A stretch of DNA of 64,000 nt, from contig NZ_CP133470.1 in the NCBI RefSeq assembly GCF_031191205.1, positions 379,501-443,500 on the forward strand. The letters are read 5' to 3'. The DNA is from Haemophilus parainfluenzae ATCC 33392 (GTDB lineage: Bacteria; Pseudomonadota; Gammaproteobacteria; Enterobacterales; Pasteurellaceae). Below are positions 50,333 through 59,596 of the stretch, piece after piece. Every line of letters starts with the position of its first letter. Position 1 is the first letter of the stretch. The position numbers were made by a program, and so were the translations under genes. The notes below the pieces were generated by a model, which saw only the letters and a list, made by a program, of their open reading frames with translations, was not told where the DNA came from and ran no database searches.

Positions 50333-51136
50333 ATGAAAAAATTTATCTCTTTGCTTTGCTTAGTATTAGCAGCTTGTTCTAGTAACAATACGCCACCTGC
50401 TCACGACAATACAAAGCCCTTTCACCTATATATGACTCACTTGGGAGATGAAAAAATATTTATTCGAAGTATTATTAAAACACCGGATAATAAAACTTAT
50501 TTACTGAGTGATAACGAAGATTATGAGTTTTCAGGCATTGATGCGCTTTATTTACAACCTTTATTCCAGCCTGAATACATGACAAAGCTTTTAAAATCCA
50601 ATAGAAGGGATGGTGAATTTTATTTAGCGCTTGGTGTTGATGCTGACCGTACTAATAACAAAGTTAAAGTAGATTATATAATGATCGTACCGATTAAATA
50701 CCTTAATACGCTTCGTCAGAGCCTGAAGGGGTTAGAGCAACGCTGGGAGGTACTCTATGAGCCTGGTTCTAGTTATTGTGTGGCAAATGATTTCTTCCAC
50801 AAAGAACCTTCTGAATGCAAAGATAATAAGCCTAAAACTCAAATTACTCTTCGTATGAAAGGGAAAGATAATGAGTCAATCATTGATGGGCGTATAGTGA
50901 AATTAAATAATCGTGATGAAATTTTGAAAAAATCCTCACTTCCTATGCCAATACCTACATCTCTTAGTAATTATCGTCTAAAAACAGACGAAGAGATTCG
51001 ATCAGCGAAATGGCATGAAATTAAACGTGAAATTAGAGAATCAACCAAAGAGGGAGCAGAAACAGCACTAATCATTATTACTGCACCAATCTGGTTACCT
51101 ATGGCGATCGGGTGGGAGCCTGGTAGGGGCAAGTAG
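50333..51136 (+). CDS. Hypothetical lipoprotein, tandem paralogue 2
   Basis: The 267-residue lipoprotein is a paralogue of the gene at 49386. The first ~18 residues are almost identical (FISLLCLVLAACSSN, lipobox Cys ~15), then IIKTPDNKTYLLSDNEDYEFSG, LFQPEY and TLRQSLKGLEQRW keep the same order, with the paired cysteines (SYCVANDFF...ECKD) and the ending IIITAPIWLPM. The linker after the lipobox and the 60-85 region differ most. Ribosome site ATAAGGAATATT matches copy 1. The function is unknown; it is probably anchored in the outer membrane. Confidence 0.75.
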   Translation: MKKFISLLCLVLAACSSNNTPPAHDNTKPFHLYMTHLGDEKIFIRSIIKTPDNKTYLLSDNEDYEFSGIDALYLQPLFQPEYMTKLLKSNRRDGEFYLALGVDADRTNNKVKVDYIMIVPIKYLNTLRQSLKGLEQRWEVLYEPGSSYCVANDFFHKEPSECKDNKPKTQITLRMKGKDNESIIDGRIVKLNNRDEILKKSSLPMPIPTSLSNYRLKTDEEIRSAKWHEIKREIRESTKEGAETALIIITAPIWLPMAIGWEPGRGK

Positions 51137-51164
51137 TTAATACCATATTTTAGTTTCTTTTAAT

Positions 51165-51192
51165 GGCGCACACCAAGATCTGTGCGCCTAAT
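51165..51192 (+). terminator. Hairpin after paralogue 2
   Basis: The stem GGCGCACA/TGTGCGCC is followed by TAATTTC; it is the partner of the hairpin at 49056. Confidence 0.55.
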
Positions 51193-51266
51193 TTCAATCA
51201 AAATGCCTTAAAAACTCACCGCACTTTATCCTTTCTCGATTACTCAATTTCCGCTATTATAGTTTC

Positions 51267-51323
51267 TTTCTCATTCACTCTACTCTCGGAACTTTATCGA
51301 TGAATAAATTTAAAATAGCATTA
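51267..51323 (+). repeat. Direct repeat, copy 2 (of 49144-49200)
   Basis: This is the partner of the 57-nt repeat at 49144. Here it leads into an intact lipoprotein gene, so this is likely the parental copy. Confidence 0.9.
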
Positions 51324-51767
51324 CTCACGGTGGCATTCGTAGGTTTGTTTGCTTGTACCACAACACAACAACCAAAGAAAACCGTTAAAACGCGATTCCT
51401 TAAAAATAATATTAGCCAAACGGAATTAAACAATCCGAAAGACTACAAACGTTATTACTATTCTTGCCGTAATTCAGAAACGGGTTCAAGTTCGTATTTA
51501 ACCACTTACTTCCCGCTTTCAAGAGAAAGCCGCATGAAAGATAACTTTGGTATTTATTTCCAATTAGACGGTGGAAAAGCGGTGCCATTTGATCATGTGG
51601 AAAATCGTACCTTAAATGCACAAGGAAATCGCTTTGAAGTAATTTATCGCTCTTATGAGCCGATAGATGGCAGTTATGTTGATTTAATCGCTCGTGAAAA
51701 TGATTCCGTGTATTACAAGAATAATCAAGGCCTGAAAAGCACTTGGTTAAACTGTCGAGAAGGCTAA
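51300..51767 (+). CDS. Hypothetical lipoprotein, possible MliC-like fold
   Basis: The 155-residue predicted lipoprotein has signal ALLTVAFVGLFAC (Cys ~19). The mature part has a Cys near the start (YYSCRNSETGSSSYL) and a Cys near the end (STWLNCREG) with several beta-like strands between. That layout faintly recalls lysozyme-inhibitor (MliC) domains, but the match is too weak to name it. The ribosome site is CTCGGAA. A truncated copy lies 2.1 kb upstream. It converges on scrA across a strong terminator. Confidence 0.72.
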   Translation: MNKFKIALLTVAFVGLFACTTTQQPKKTVKTRFLKNNISQTELNNPKDYKRYYYSCRNSETGSSSYLTTYFPLSRESRMKDNFGIYFQLDGGKAVPFDHVENRTLNAQGNRFEVIYRSYEPIDGSYVDLIARENDSVYYKNNQGLKSTWLNCREG

Positions 51768-51811
51768 TTCTCACTGAAAGTGCGGTCATTTTTAGATGCA
51801 TTTTTCCAAAC

Positions 51812-51842
51812 AAAAAAGCACGAGCTTTAACTCGTGCTTTTT
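51812..51842. terminator. Bidirectional terminator between lipoprotein and scrA
   Basis: AAAAAGCACGAG/CTCGTGCTTTTT with a CTTTAA loop has U-runs on both strands between the convergent genes. Confidence 0.92.
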
Positions 51843-51856
51843 CTTTTTTATTTTGA

Positions 51857-53278
51857 TTAGGCTTTTGCTTTTGCACGTTTCACGAAAACGACTGAAAGCG
51901 TGAATGCCACCACAAATGAAATCACCATACCAATGCTGTACATCGCAAGGCTATCCGGTTTGATAGATGGAATACCTAAGAAACCTGCTGCCCCTAATGC
52001 AATGGCTTTTACATTGAAAAATGCGATAAAGGCACTTGCAAGACCTGAACCAATCATCGCCGCAAAGAAAGCTTGACGATAACGTAAGTTCACTCCGAAC
52101 ATTGCCGGTTCAGTAATCCCTAATAATGCAGAGATACCAGATGGTACCGCTAAGCCACGTACTTTTGGATCTTTTAATGCCACTGCCACACCTAAACAGG
52201 CCGCACCTTGTGCGATGTTTGACATGGCGGCGATTGGGAAAATAAAGGTACCACCTGTATTTGCCATTTCAGCTAATAATTGTGTTTCAACCGCAATAAA
52301 GGTTTGGTGCATACCCGTAATAACGATTGGTGCATAGAATGCCCCGAAGATCGCGCCACCAACAAAACCTAAAGTGTCATATAACCAAGTTAAGCCTGAA
52401 GCAATTAATGAACCCGCTTCACGACCGATCGGACCGATTACGGTGAATGCTAAGAAGCCCGCAATAAAGAGCGAGAATAATGGAGTAATAAGGTTATCTA
52501 AATAAGAAGGGACAAACTTACGGAAGGTTTTTTCTAAGGTTGCTAATACCCAAGCAGAAACTAATGTTGGGATGACAGTGCCTTGATAGCCGACTTTTTC
52601 AATTTCAAGACCGAATACATTCCAGTATTGGATTTTGCCTTGCGCAAGGGTTAATGCGTAGTTCCAACCATCTGCTAATGCAGGGTGAACTAATAACATC
52701 CCAAGCGCTGCCCCTAAGAATGGGTTACCGCCGAATTTACGGGTCGCAGAGAAACCAAGTAATACCGGTAAGAACACAAACGGTGCATTCGCAATGGTAT
52801 TAATAAAATCCACTAAATCCGCAAGACCTGGGTGCATATCAATCACGCTTAATTCATCAACGAAGAAACCTTTCGCTGTAAGCATGGAGTGAATACCCAT
52901 TAACAAACCGCCTGCGACGATTGCTGGAATGATTGGCACGAAAATATCTGCCAAACCTTTCACCAAACGTTGTAATAAGTTTTGGTTGCCTGATGCTGCT
53001 TCTGCCACTTCGGCTTTGCTCACATCGCCAATACCAAGTAATTTGGTAAGTTCAGCATGGACTTTATTCACCGTACCTGAACCGAAGATAATTTGATATT
53101 GACCGGCGACAGCAAACTGCCCTTTCACGCCTTCAATATTATCAATACCTTCTTTGTCTACTTTGCTTTCATCGTTTAACACAATACGTAAACGCGTTGC
53201 GCAATGTGCTGCTGTTGCGATGTTTTCTTTGCCGCCAAGTTTATCAATCACTTGTTGGGCGATTTGAGGGAAGTTCAT
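51857..53278 (-). CDS. scrA: PTS sucrose-type EIIBC transporter
   Basis: The 473-residue phosphotransferase permease has an N-terminal EIIB domain (~1-85, phosphorylated Cys ~26 in AAHCATRLRI, then GVKGQFAVAGQYQIIFG) and an EIIC membrane domain (~105-465: VPIIPAIVAGGLLMG, LGFSATRKFGGNPFLGA, YQGTVIP, VITGMHQTF, LGITEPAMFGVNLRY). There is no EIIA domain, as expected for ScrA, which uses the glucose EIIA. Sequence order follows ScrA more than TreB. No scrB hydrolase, kinase or scrR regulator is adjacent. Ribosome site AGGAGAGCACA. It lies directly behind the secG-tRNA-Leu unit. Confidence 0.82.
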   Translation of the reverse strand: MNFPQIAQQVIDKLGGKENIATAAHCATRLRIVLNDESKVDKEGIDNIEGVKGQFAVAGQYQIIFGSGTVNKVHAELTKLLGIGDVSKAEVAEAASGNQNLLQRLVKGLADIFVPIIPAIVAGGLLMGIHSMLTAKGFFVDELSVIDMHPGLADLVDFINTIANAPFVFLPVLLGFSATRKFGGNPFLGAALGMLLVHPALADGWNYALTLAQGKIQYWNVFGLEIEKVGYQGTVIPTLVSAWVLATLEKTFRKFVPSYLDNLITPLFSLFIAGFLAFTVIGPIGREAGSLIASGLTWLYDTLGFVGGAIFGAFYAPIVITGMHQTFIAVETQLLAEMANTGGTFIFPIAAMSNIAQGAACLGVAVALKDPKVRGLAVPSGISALLGITEPAMFGVNLRYRQAFFAAMIGSGLASAFIAFFNVKAIALGAAGFLGIPSIKPDSLAMYSIGMVISFVVAFTLSVVFVKRAKAKA

Positions 53279-53320
53279 TGTGCTCTCCTAATGGATCTCT
53301 AAAGAAAAAGAAATTGACCG

Positions 53321-53326
53321 ATTGTA
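53321..53326 (-). promoter_or_regulatory. Candidate -10 box of scrA
   Basis: TACAAT on the minus strand lies 43 nt before the scrA start. The -35 position is occupied by the palindrome at 53342-53355. Confidence 0.45.
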
Positions 53327-53341
53327 ACCAAAACAGGGAAT

Positions 53342-53355
53342 AATAACTAGTTATT
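53342..53355. promoter_or_regulatory. Palindrome over the scrA -35 region
   Basis: The perfect 14-bp palindrome AATAACTAGTTATT spans where the scrA -35 should be. It could be an operator or activator site; the protein is unknown, and it lacks the central CG usual for LacI-family sites. Confidence 0.45.
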
Positions 53356-53372
53356 CAAGCAAATTTTAGGCG

Positions 53373-53401
53373 AAAAAAAACCGACTTGATTAAGTCGGTT
53401 T
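53373..53401 (-). terminator. Terminator after secG-tRNA-Leu
   Basis: The stem AAACCGACTT/AAGTCGGTTT (53378-53401) is followed on the minus strand by TTTTTTTT. Confidence 0.92.
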
Positions 53402-53406
53402 ATAGT

Positions 53407-53492
53407 TGGTGCTCTGGGCGAGACTTGAACTCGCACGGCCTGCGGCCACTACCCCCTCAAGATAGCGTGTCTACCAATTCCACCACCAGAGC
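53407..53492 (-). tRNA. tRNA-Leu (anticodon GAG)
   Basis: The 86-nt cloverleaf has acceptor stem GCTCTGG/CCAGAGC, a long class II variable arm, T-arm GTTCAAGTC, and encoded CCA. The anticodon loop TTGAGGG gives GAG, reading CUC/CUU. It follows secG by 20 nt, the same arrangement as E. coli secG-leuU. Confidence 0.95.
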
Positions 53493-53512
53493 GTTTATTC
53501 TGTTTTTATTCC

Positions 53513-53860
53513 TTATTGCGGAATATCATTATTTTTGTTTTCAACTGCTGGAGCAGCTTGTTGTTGCTGTTGTTGAACTTGTTCAGCAGTTTGAGATAAA
53601 TCGTCAAATGAACCTTTTTGTACGTTGCCACGATGAGAGTTGATATTACCCAACACTAAAGCAATCACAAAAAAGCCAGTTGCTAAGATTGCGCTGGTAC
53701 GAGTTAAAAAGTTACCTGCACCTGCAGAACCAAACATAGTACCTGATGCACCGCCGCCAAATGACGCACCTGCGTTCGCACCTTTACCTTGTTGAACAAG
53801 GATAAAGCCGATTAAGGCGATACAAACTAATACATAAATAAATAATAAAATATTGTACAT
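53513..53860 (-). CDS. secG: Protein translocase subunit SecG
   Basis: The 115-residue inner-membrane Sec subunit has two membrane helices (~2-22 and ~54-75) around a Gly-rich loop: GFILVQQGKGANAGASFGGGASGTMFGSAGAGNFLTR is the family signature region (~18-54). The C-terminal tail is Gln-rich (six in a row) and varies in the family. It is cotranscribed with the downstream tRNA-Leu up to the strong terminator at 53373. Confidence 0.96.
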   Translation of the reverse strand: MYNILLFIYVLVCIALIGFILVQQGKGANAGASFGGGASGTMFGSAGAGNFLTRTSAILATGFFVIALVLGNINSHRGNVQKGSFDDLSQTAEQVQQQQQQAAPAVENKNNDIPQ

Positions 53861-53976
53861 TATTCTTTCTTCTCTAAATTGCGATTTCGCAAGAAAACTG
53901 GGTGCAAATGTTATATAAAATTCATGCTTTTCGCAAGCGCTTTCCCATTTTTTTTACTTAATTGTATTAAGTTTAA

Positions 53977-55920
53977 TCAATTTTCAGCGTTTAAATTTTC
54001 CGATTTTTTGACCGCTCTTTTTCGTTTAGCAGGTGTCGTATTTAAACCTTTTGAAATCTGACTTAAACGACGTAATGCAGTAAAATCCACAAAACGCACC
54101 AAATCCGGCAACATTTGATTAAGCGTAAACATAAATTGCTGATAACTCGCCTGTTTTTGGCTGATATCCGTTAACTGCGCTTCCCAATGTGCCGTCATAT
54201 CAGGTTGCGTAGCAATATCCGGTAGCGCTGAAATGAGGATCCGCCCCGTTTCTGTGCTGTGAATATTACGCCCTTTTTTGGTCAAAAAACCGCGTTTAAA
54301 CAGCAATTCAATAATGCCCGCTCGGGTAGCTTCCGTCCCGAGACCATCCGTTTCGCGCAGAATTTTTTTCAATTCTTTATCTTGCACAAAGCGCGCAATC
54401 CCTGTCATGGCCGAAAGCAATGTCGCATCGGTAAAAGGTTTCGGCGGTTGCGTTTTTTTACTTACCACTTCGCCTCGTCCACAGTACAGGATCTGCCCTT
54501 TCTTCACGATCGGCAATAACGGCTCTTGATTTTCATCTTCGTCTTCTTTGCCAAGCAACTCTTTCCAACCAGCGGTTTGCAAGTTGCGCGCTTGAGCCAC
54601 AAAAGTACCGCTCGCAATACTTAAGGTAATTTTGCTTTTACGATATTCCGCATCTGGACAGAATTGCAATAAATACTGACGCGCAATCAGTTCGTAAATA
54701 TGCTGTTCATCAATACTTAAATTGATCGAACGAGTGTTAGCCGTTGGAATAATTGCATGGTGTGCTTCCACTTTTTTATCATTCCAACAACGATTACGTT
54801 GCTCACTATCCACCACCGATGGCAAGGTTTGATAAGTCTGACAATGCTGTGAAATCGCATTCATCACTTTATGTCGTTCAGCAAAATGCTCTTCTGGCAA
54901 ATAACGACAATCAGAACGTGGATAAGTAATCAAACGATGGGTTTCATATAAACGTTGACAGGTATCCAACACGCTTTGCGCTGACATGCCAAACCGTTTT
55001 GCCGCATCAATCTGCAATGCTGACAAGGAATAAGGCAAAGGGGCGGTTTCTTTTTCTCGCTTATCCACATATTCGGTCACTTCGGCAGGTTGATCGGTAA
55101 TACGCTTCACTACATTTTCGGCTAAGCCTAAAGATAGCACGCGCCCATCTTCATCTTGGTAGTCTTCGCAAGCTTTACTTGGTTGCCAAAGTGCAGAAAA
55201 AAGTGCGGTCGGATTTTCAGATGTTTTTTCTTCTTTAACCCACGCCAACACTTCATAGAAATCTTTTGGTTGGAAATTTTCAATTTCCAAATCTCTACGC
55301 ACAATCAAGCCTAACACAGGTGTTTGCACTCGCCCAACGGAAAGCACACCATCATAACCGGCTTGGCGACCGCGAATAGTGTAAGCACGAGTCATATTAA
55401 TACCATACAGCCAATCTGCACGAGCACGCGCCAGTGCGGAGGTAGCCAATGGAATAAAGTTACGATTCGGTTGGAGTTTTTGTACCGCTTTTTCGACCGC
55501 ACTGGGGTTAAGATCGCTAATCAAACAACGCAAAATGCCATCACGTTTTTCGGCGGATAAATTGGCATAACTAAACACTTCATCCACCAATAACTGCCCT
55601 TCTCTATCAGGGTCACCTGCGTTAACTAAAACATCAGCTTGATGAATGAGTTTTTCCACCACGGAAAGTTGTTTTTTTACTTCCTTTCGCGGTAACAGAA
55701 TCCACTTTTCAGGAATGATGGGTAAATGTTCTAAACGCCATTGTTTGAATTTCGGATCGTAGGCATCGGGTTCAGCCTGTTCGAGCAAATGCCCCACACA
55801 CCAAGTCACAACATCATCATTGCCACATTTAATAAAACCATCACCTCGTTGATGAGGTTTTGGTAATACATCGGCAATCGCTCGCCCAAGACTGGGTTTC
55901 TCGGCAATAAACAGGCGCAT
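53977..55920 (-). CDS. topB: DNA topoisomerase III
   Basis: The 647-residue type IA topoisomerase decatenates DNA. It has an N-terminal Toprim domain ([20 protein letters not shown], then [16 protein letters not shown] ~98-113), [14 protein letters not shown] (~190), and the catalytic Tyr in [17 protein letters not shown] (~330). The C-terminal tail is short and basic. It starts 4 nt after recR ends, so recR-topB (and probably ybaB) form an operon, as in H. influenzae. One uptake signal lies inside. Confidence 0.97.
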   Translation of the reverse strand: MRLFIAEKPSLGRAIADVLPKPHQRGDGFIKCGNDDVVTWCVGHLLEQAEPDAYDPKFKQWRLEHLPIIPEKWILLPRKEVKKQLSVVEKLIHQADVLVNAGDPDREGQLLVDEVFSYANLSAEKRDGILRCLISDLNPSAVEKAVQKLQPNRNFIPLATSALARARADWLYGINMTRAYTIRGRQAGYDGVLSVGRVQTPVLGLIVRRDLEIENFQPKDFYEVLAWVKEEKTSENPTALFSALWQPSKACEDYQDEDGRVLSLGLAENVVKRITDQPAEVTEYVDKREKETAPLPYSLSALQIDAAKRFGMSAQSVLDTCQRLYETHRLITYPRSDCRYLPEEHFAERHKVMNAISQHCQTYQTLPSVVDSEQRNRCWNDKKVEAHHAIIPTANTRSINLSIDEQHIYELIARQYLLQFCPDAEYRKSKITLSIASGTFVAQARNLQTAGWKELLGKEDEDENQEPLLPIVKKGQILYCGRGEVVSKKTQPPKPFTDATLLSAMTGIARFVQDKELKKILRETDGLGTEATRAGIIELLFKRGFLTKKGRNIHSTETGRILISALPDIATQPDMTAHWEAQLTDISQKQASYQQFMFTLNQMLPDLVRFVDFTALRRLSQISKGLNTTPAKRKRAVKKSENLNAEN

Positions 55921-55924
55921 AAGA

Positions 55925-56527
55925 TTAGTCGATCTGACGACGACCTAAGAAAGAGTGAGTTAAGGTGGTGCCGTCCACGGTTTCTAACTCCCCACCAACA
56001 GGGATCCCGTGAGCAATACGACTTACCTTAATATTATGTTGATGGCAAATTTCAGCAATATAATTGGCTGTCGCATCGCCTTCCACCGTTGGATTGGTCG
56101 CTAAAATCACTTCGTGGAAAGATTCTTCAACCAGACGTTTTTGCAATAAATCTAAACCAATTTCTTTCGGACCAATACCATCTAAAGGCGATAAATGCCC
56201 CATTAAGACAAAATAACGCCCAGAAAATTGGCCGGTTTGCTCAATGGCTTGAATATCCGCCGGCATTTCCACCACGCAAAGCAAACCTGAATTTTGGCGA
56301 CGAGGATTGTTACAAATATTGCACGTTTCCTCTTCAGTAAAATCACGGCACTGTGAACAATGCCCAATTTTAGACATTGCTTCCGTTAACGCGCGTGCTA
56401 AGTTCATCCCACCGCTACGGTTGCGCTGTAAAAGATGATAAGCCATACGCTGCGCTGATTTCGGGCCAACACCCGGCAAGCAACGAAGATTTTCAATAAG
56501 ATGTTCTAAAAGTGGACTGCTTTGCAT
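55925..56527 (-). CDS. recR: Recombination mediator RecR
   Basis: The 200-residue protein helps RecF/RecO load RecA at gaps. It has an N-terminal helix-hairpin-helix ([20 protein letters not shown] ~14-33), a zinc finger with four cysteines ([18 protein letters not shown] ~57-74), a Toprim domain ([20 protein letters not shown] ~82) and a C-terminal [19 protein letters not shown] segment. It lies 61 nt after ybaB and just before topB. Confidence 0.98.
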   Translation of the reverse strand: MQSSPLLEHLIENLRCLPGVGPKSAQRMAYHLLQRNRSGGMNLARALTEAMSKIGHCSQCRDFTEEETCNICNNPRRQNSGLLCVVEMPADIQAIEQTGQFSGRYFVLMGHLSPLDGIGPKEIGLDLLQKRLVEESFHEVILATNPTVEGDATANYIAEICHQHNIKVSRIAHGIPVGGELETVDGTTLTHSFLGRRQID

Positions 56528-56588
56528 AGTATTTATGATGGGAGAAAATGGATGGTGTGTGAATCGATAAACTCACACACCCGATGAA

Positions 56589-56918
56589 TTAAAATGGAAG
56601 TTTCATTCCTGGCGGTAATGGCATGCCTGCGGTTACAGAAGCCATTTTTTCTTTTTGCAATTCTTCTGCACGACGGACTGCATCGTTGAATGCGGCAGCG
56701 ATTAAATCTTCCAACATTTCTTTATCGTCTTCCATTAAAGAAGGATCGATCTCAATACGACGGCAGTTGTGCGCACCATTAATCGTGATTTTTACTAAAC
56801 CCGCACCGCTTTCGCCAGTTACTTCTAATTGGGCAATTTCTTCCTGCATTTTTTGCATTTTTTCTTGCATTTGTTGGGCTTGTTTCATCAAGCCGCCTAA
56901 ACCGCCTTTTCCGAACAT
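56589..56918 (-). CDS. ybaB: Nucleoid-associated protein YbaB/EbfC
   Basis: The 109-residue DNA-binding dimer starts [25 protein letters not shown], then [41 protein letters not shown] is the conserved YbaB fold. It is upstream of recR, as in most bacteria, but dnaX, the usual third partner, is not adjacent. It is divergent from the metallophosphoesterase gene. Confidence 0.97.
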   Translation of the reverse strand: MFGKGGLGGLMKQAQQMQEKMQKMQEEIAQLEVTGESGAGLVKITINGAHNCRRIEIDPSLMEDDKEMLEDLIAAAFNDAVRRAEELQKEKMASVTAGMPLPPGMKLPF

Positions 56919-57053
56919 TGGATTTTCCTTCTTGAATTAACTAAAACGAGCCGCATTTTAGCGAAAAAATTTGCCTTTGGGAACAGAGAAATTTATTATT
57001 CCACACTTCAAAACTGGGTCAAAAACAACCGCACTTTTATTTAGGAATTGCAG

Positions 57054-58145
57054 ATGGAAACTCGTTATTACTTCATATTTACGGCAGCTATTATTTTGTT
57101 ACAACTGCTGATTTATATTTTTAATAAAACGCTGATTTGGTGGCTTAACAAACCGTTATCAAAAAAGGCTAGACGATCGATCACTTTTACCAGCTTTTTG
57201 CTTCCTAACGCCTTGGTTATTTGCCATTTTTTAAAGCTTTTTACGGTATTTCGGCTTATTGCTTTAATGCTCGCACTACTCCTTTTTTCAGCCTTTGCGA
57301 GTATTGCCGTAGGATGTGTTCATTTTCTTTTCCGAAAATCAAAATCCATCACCCAAATCGACCGCACTTTGCGTATCGCTTATCCCGTTTTATTTATTGG
57401 TATCACCGCCTTAAGTGTGTATAACGCCTATGTCACACGTGTTATTCATTATGAAATTACGCTAGATAAACCGATTAAACCATTGCGAATTGGCATGGCA
57501 AGCGATCTCCATTTAGGCAAATTATTTGGTGGGAAAGAATTGGATAAACTGGCTGATATTATGCAGCAGGAAAAGGTCGATATCATTTTACTGCCAGGTG
57601 ATATCATGGATGATAACGTCAATGCTTATTTAGCCGAAAAAATGCAACCCCATTTAACTAAACTCAAAGCCCCAATGGGCGTTTATGCCACACTAGGCAA
57701 TCATGACTTATTCGGTGATCAAGATCGAATTGATCGAGAAATTCGCAAAGCTGGTATTACGGTATTAAGAGATGATACATTAACATTAAATAATGAATTG
57801 GTACTGATTGGACGAAATGACAATCTTGCTCACGATAGACCAAATACCGAGACGTTATTAAAACAAGTGAATACTGATTTGCCGATTATTCTCTTGGATC
57901 ACCGACCAACAGATATCGAAAAACATGCGTCACTCCCGCTTGATATTCAAGTTTCAGGGCATGCACATAAAGGGCAAGTATTCCCGGCGAGTTTAATCAC
58001 GAAAATGATGTATCGTTTGGATTATGGTCATGAAAAAATTGGCAATCCACATGTTTTTGTCACTTCTGGTTACGGCTTTTGGGGCATCCCAATGCGCTTA
58101 GGTTCACAGTCTGAAGTAATTATTATTGACGTGAAAGGGAAATAA
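57054..58145 (+). CDS. Membrane metallophosphoesterase
   Basis: The 363-residue protein has about four N-terminal membrane helices (~1-140) and a calcineurin-like phosphoesterase domain (~145-363) with the metal motifs ASDLHLGKLF (~151), LLPGDIMDDN (~180), TLGNHDLFGD (~212), LDHRP and VSGHAHKGQVFP (~300). It is similar in layout to YkuE/YaeI-type enzymes, which act on lipid-linked phosphates, but the substrate is unknown. I start at the ATG at 57054 with AGGA 7 nt upstream; the TTG at 57048 sits in the ribosome site. Two uptake signals are near or in it. Confidence 0.85.
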   Translation: METRYYFIFTAAIILLQLLIYIFNKTLIWWLNKPLSKKARRSITFTSFLLPNALVICHFLKLFTVFRLIALMLALLLFSAFASIAVGCVHFLFRKSKSITQIDRTLRIAYPVLFIGITALSVYNAYVTRVIHYEITLDKPIKPLRIGMASDLHLGKLFGGKELDKLADIMQQEKVDIILLPGDIMDDNVNAYLAEKMQPHLTKLKAPMGVYATLGNHDLFGDQDRIDREIRKAGITVLRDDTLTLNNELVLIGRNDNLAHDRPNTETLLKQVNTDLPIILLDHRPTDIEKHASLPLDIQVSGHAHKGQVFPASLITKMMYRLDYGHEKIGNPHVFVTSGYGFWGIPMRLGSQSEVIIIDVKGK

Positions 58146-58146
58146 A

Positions 58147-58176
58147 AAAGAGCGGTCAAAAATGACCGCTCTTTTA
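58147..58176. terminator. Bidirectional terminator between metallophosphoesterase and sdaA
   Basis: AAAAGAGCGGTCA/TGACCGCTCTTTT with an AAAA loop. The stem is an uptake-signal variant (AAGAGCGGT, one base off). Confidence 0.88.
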
Positions 58177-58190
58177 TTATCAATTAGCTA

Positions 58191-59561
58191 TTAAGAACAC
58201 ACTACTTTCACCGCTAAGCCACCTTTCGATGTTTCTCGATATTTGGCATTCATGTCTTTACCTGTTTCATACATGGTTTCGATCACTTTATCCAAGGTTA
58301 CGCGAGGATTAGTGGTTCGGCGTAATGCCATACGGCTAGCGTTAATCGCTTTTACTGAAGCAATGGCATTACGTTCAATACAAGGTACTTGTACTTGACC
58401 ACCAACCGGATCGCAAGTTAAGCCAAGATTATGTTCCATCGCAATTTCAGCTGCGATACACACCTGTACTGGTGTACCACCTAAGATCTCAGTTAAACCT
58501 GCGGCAGCCATTGAACATGCCACACCCACTTCACCTTGGCAGCCGACTTCAGCCCCCGAAATAGATGCATTCATCTTATAAAGGGAACCAATCATACCGG
58601 CAGCCAATAAGTAACGTTCTATGACTTCTGGCGTTAAAGGTGCAACAAATTTTTCATAATAAGAAAGTACCGCCGGCACGATACCACACGCACCATTAGT
58701 TGGCGCGGTTACGACGCGACCACCTGCCGCATTCTCTTCATTCACTGCAAGGGCAAACATATTCACCCAGTCGATCACATACATTGGGTCATGGGCTAAA
58801 CGGCCGCTATTCGCCTCCAAGAGACGATAAAGTGATGGCGCACGACGAGCCACTTTTAAAGGCCCTGGTAACACACCTTCTGTTTTAATACCATGTTCAA
58901 TACAATCTTTCATGGTTTTCCAAACATTCTGTAAATGTGCTTCAACCTCTTTTTTATCACGCAATGCTAATTCATTTTTCATCATCACTGTTGAGAGCAT
59001 TAAGCCACTCTCCTGACAATGTTTCAAAATATCTTCAGCATGTTGATAAGGATAAGGCACAGTCGCCGGATTTTTTTCCTCTTGACCAAAATGTGCCTCA
59101 TCCACGATAAAACCACCACCAATAGAGTAATAGGTTTGACGGTAAAGCACATTACGTTCAGCATCTAATGCAGTAATGGTCATACCGTTTTCATGTAATG
59201 ATAAAAAGGAATTATGGAATACCATATTGGCATCCCAATCGAAATTAACCGTTTTTTTGCCCTGTACAATCGACAGTTTTTTGGTTTGTTTAACCTGTTC
59301 GATAAAGGTTGGGATTAAATCAATATCCACATCATGCGGTAGATAACCGGCCAATCCCATAATGATCGCAATATCTGTATTATGACCAAGCCCCGTCATT
59401 GAGAGAGAGCCATACACATCAACGTGCAAAGTTGCTGCATCATTAAATTTACCTTGCTCGATTAAATCGTCAATAAACTGTTTGCCTGCTTTCATCGGAC
59501 CGACAGTATGGGAGCTGGATGGCCCAACCCCCACTTTAAACATATCAAATACACTAATCAT
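58191..59561 (-). CDS. sdaA: L-serine ammonia-lyase (deaminase)
   Basis: The 456-residue single-chain iron-sulphur enzyme converts L-serine to pyruvate and ammonia. An N-terminal beta domain ([24 protein letters not shown]) and a C-terminal alpha domain carry cluster cysteines in [11 protein letters not shown] (~291), [17 protein letters not shown] (~340) and [20 protein letters not shown] (~385-400). It is 35 nt after sdaC, so uptake and degradation of serine are cotranscribed. It ends at a strong hairpin. Confidence 0.97.
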   Translation of the reverse strand: MISVFDMFKVGVGPSSSHTVGPMKAGKQFIDDLIEQGKFNDAATLHVDVYGSLSMTGLGHNTDIAIIMGLAGYLPHDVDIDLIPTFIEQVKQTKKLSIVQGKKTVNFDWDANMVFHNSFLSLHENGMTITALDAERNVLYRQTYYSIGGGFIVDEAHFGQEEKNPATVPYPYQHAEDILKHCQESGLMLSTVMMKNELALRDKKEVEAHLQNVWKTMKDCIEHGIKTEGVLPGPLKVARRAPSLYRLLEANSGRLAHDPMYVIDWVNMFALAVNEENAAGGRVVTAPTNGACGIVPAVLSYYEKFVAPLTPEVIERYLLAAGMIGSLYKMNASISGAEVGCQGEVGVACSMAAAGLTEILGGTPVQVCIAAEIAMEHNLGLTCDPVGGQVQVPCIERNAIASVKAINASRMALRRTTNPRVTLDKVIETMYETGKDMNAKYRETSKGGLAVKVVCS

Positions 59562-59596
59562 ATTATTTTAAATCCTAAGCTAAACTAAAAAGCCGC

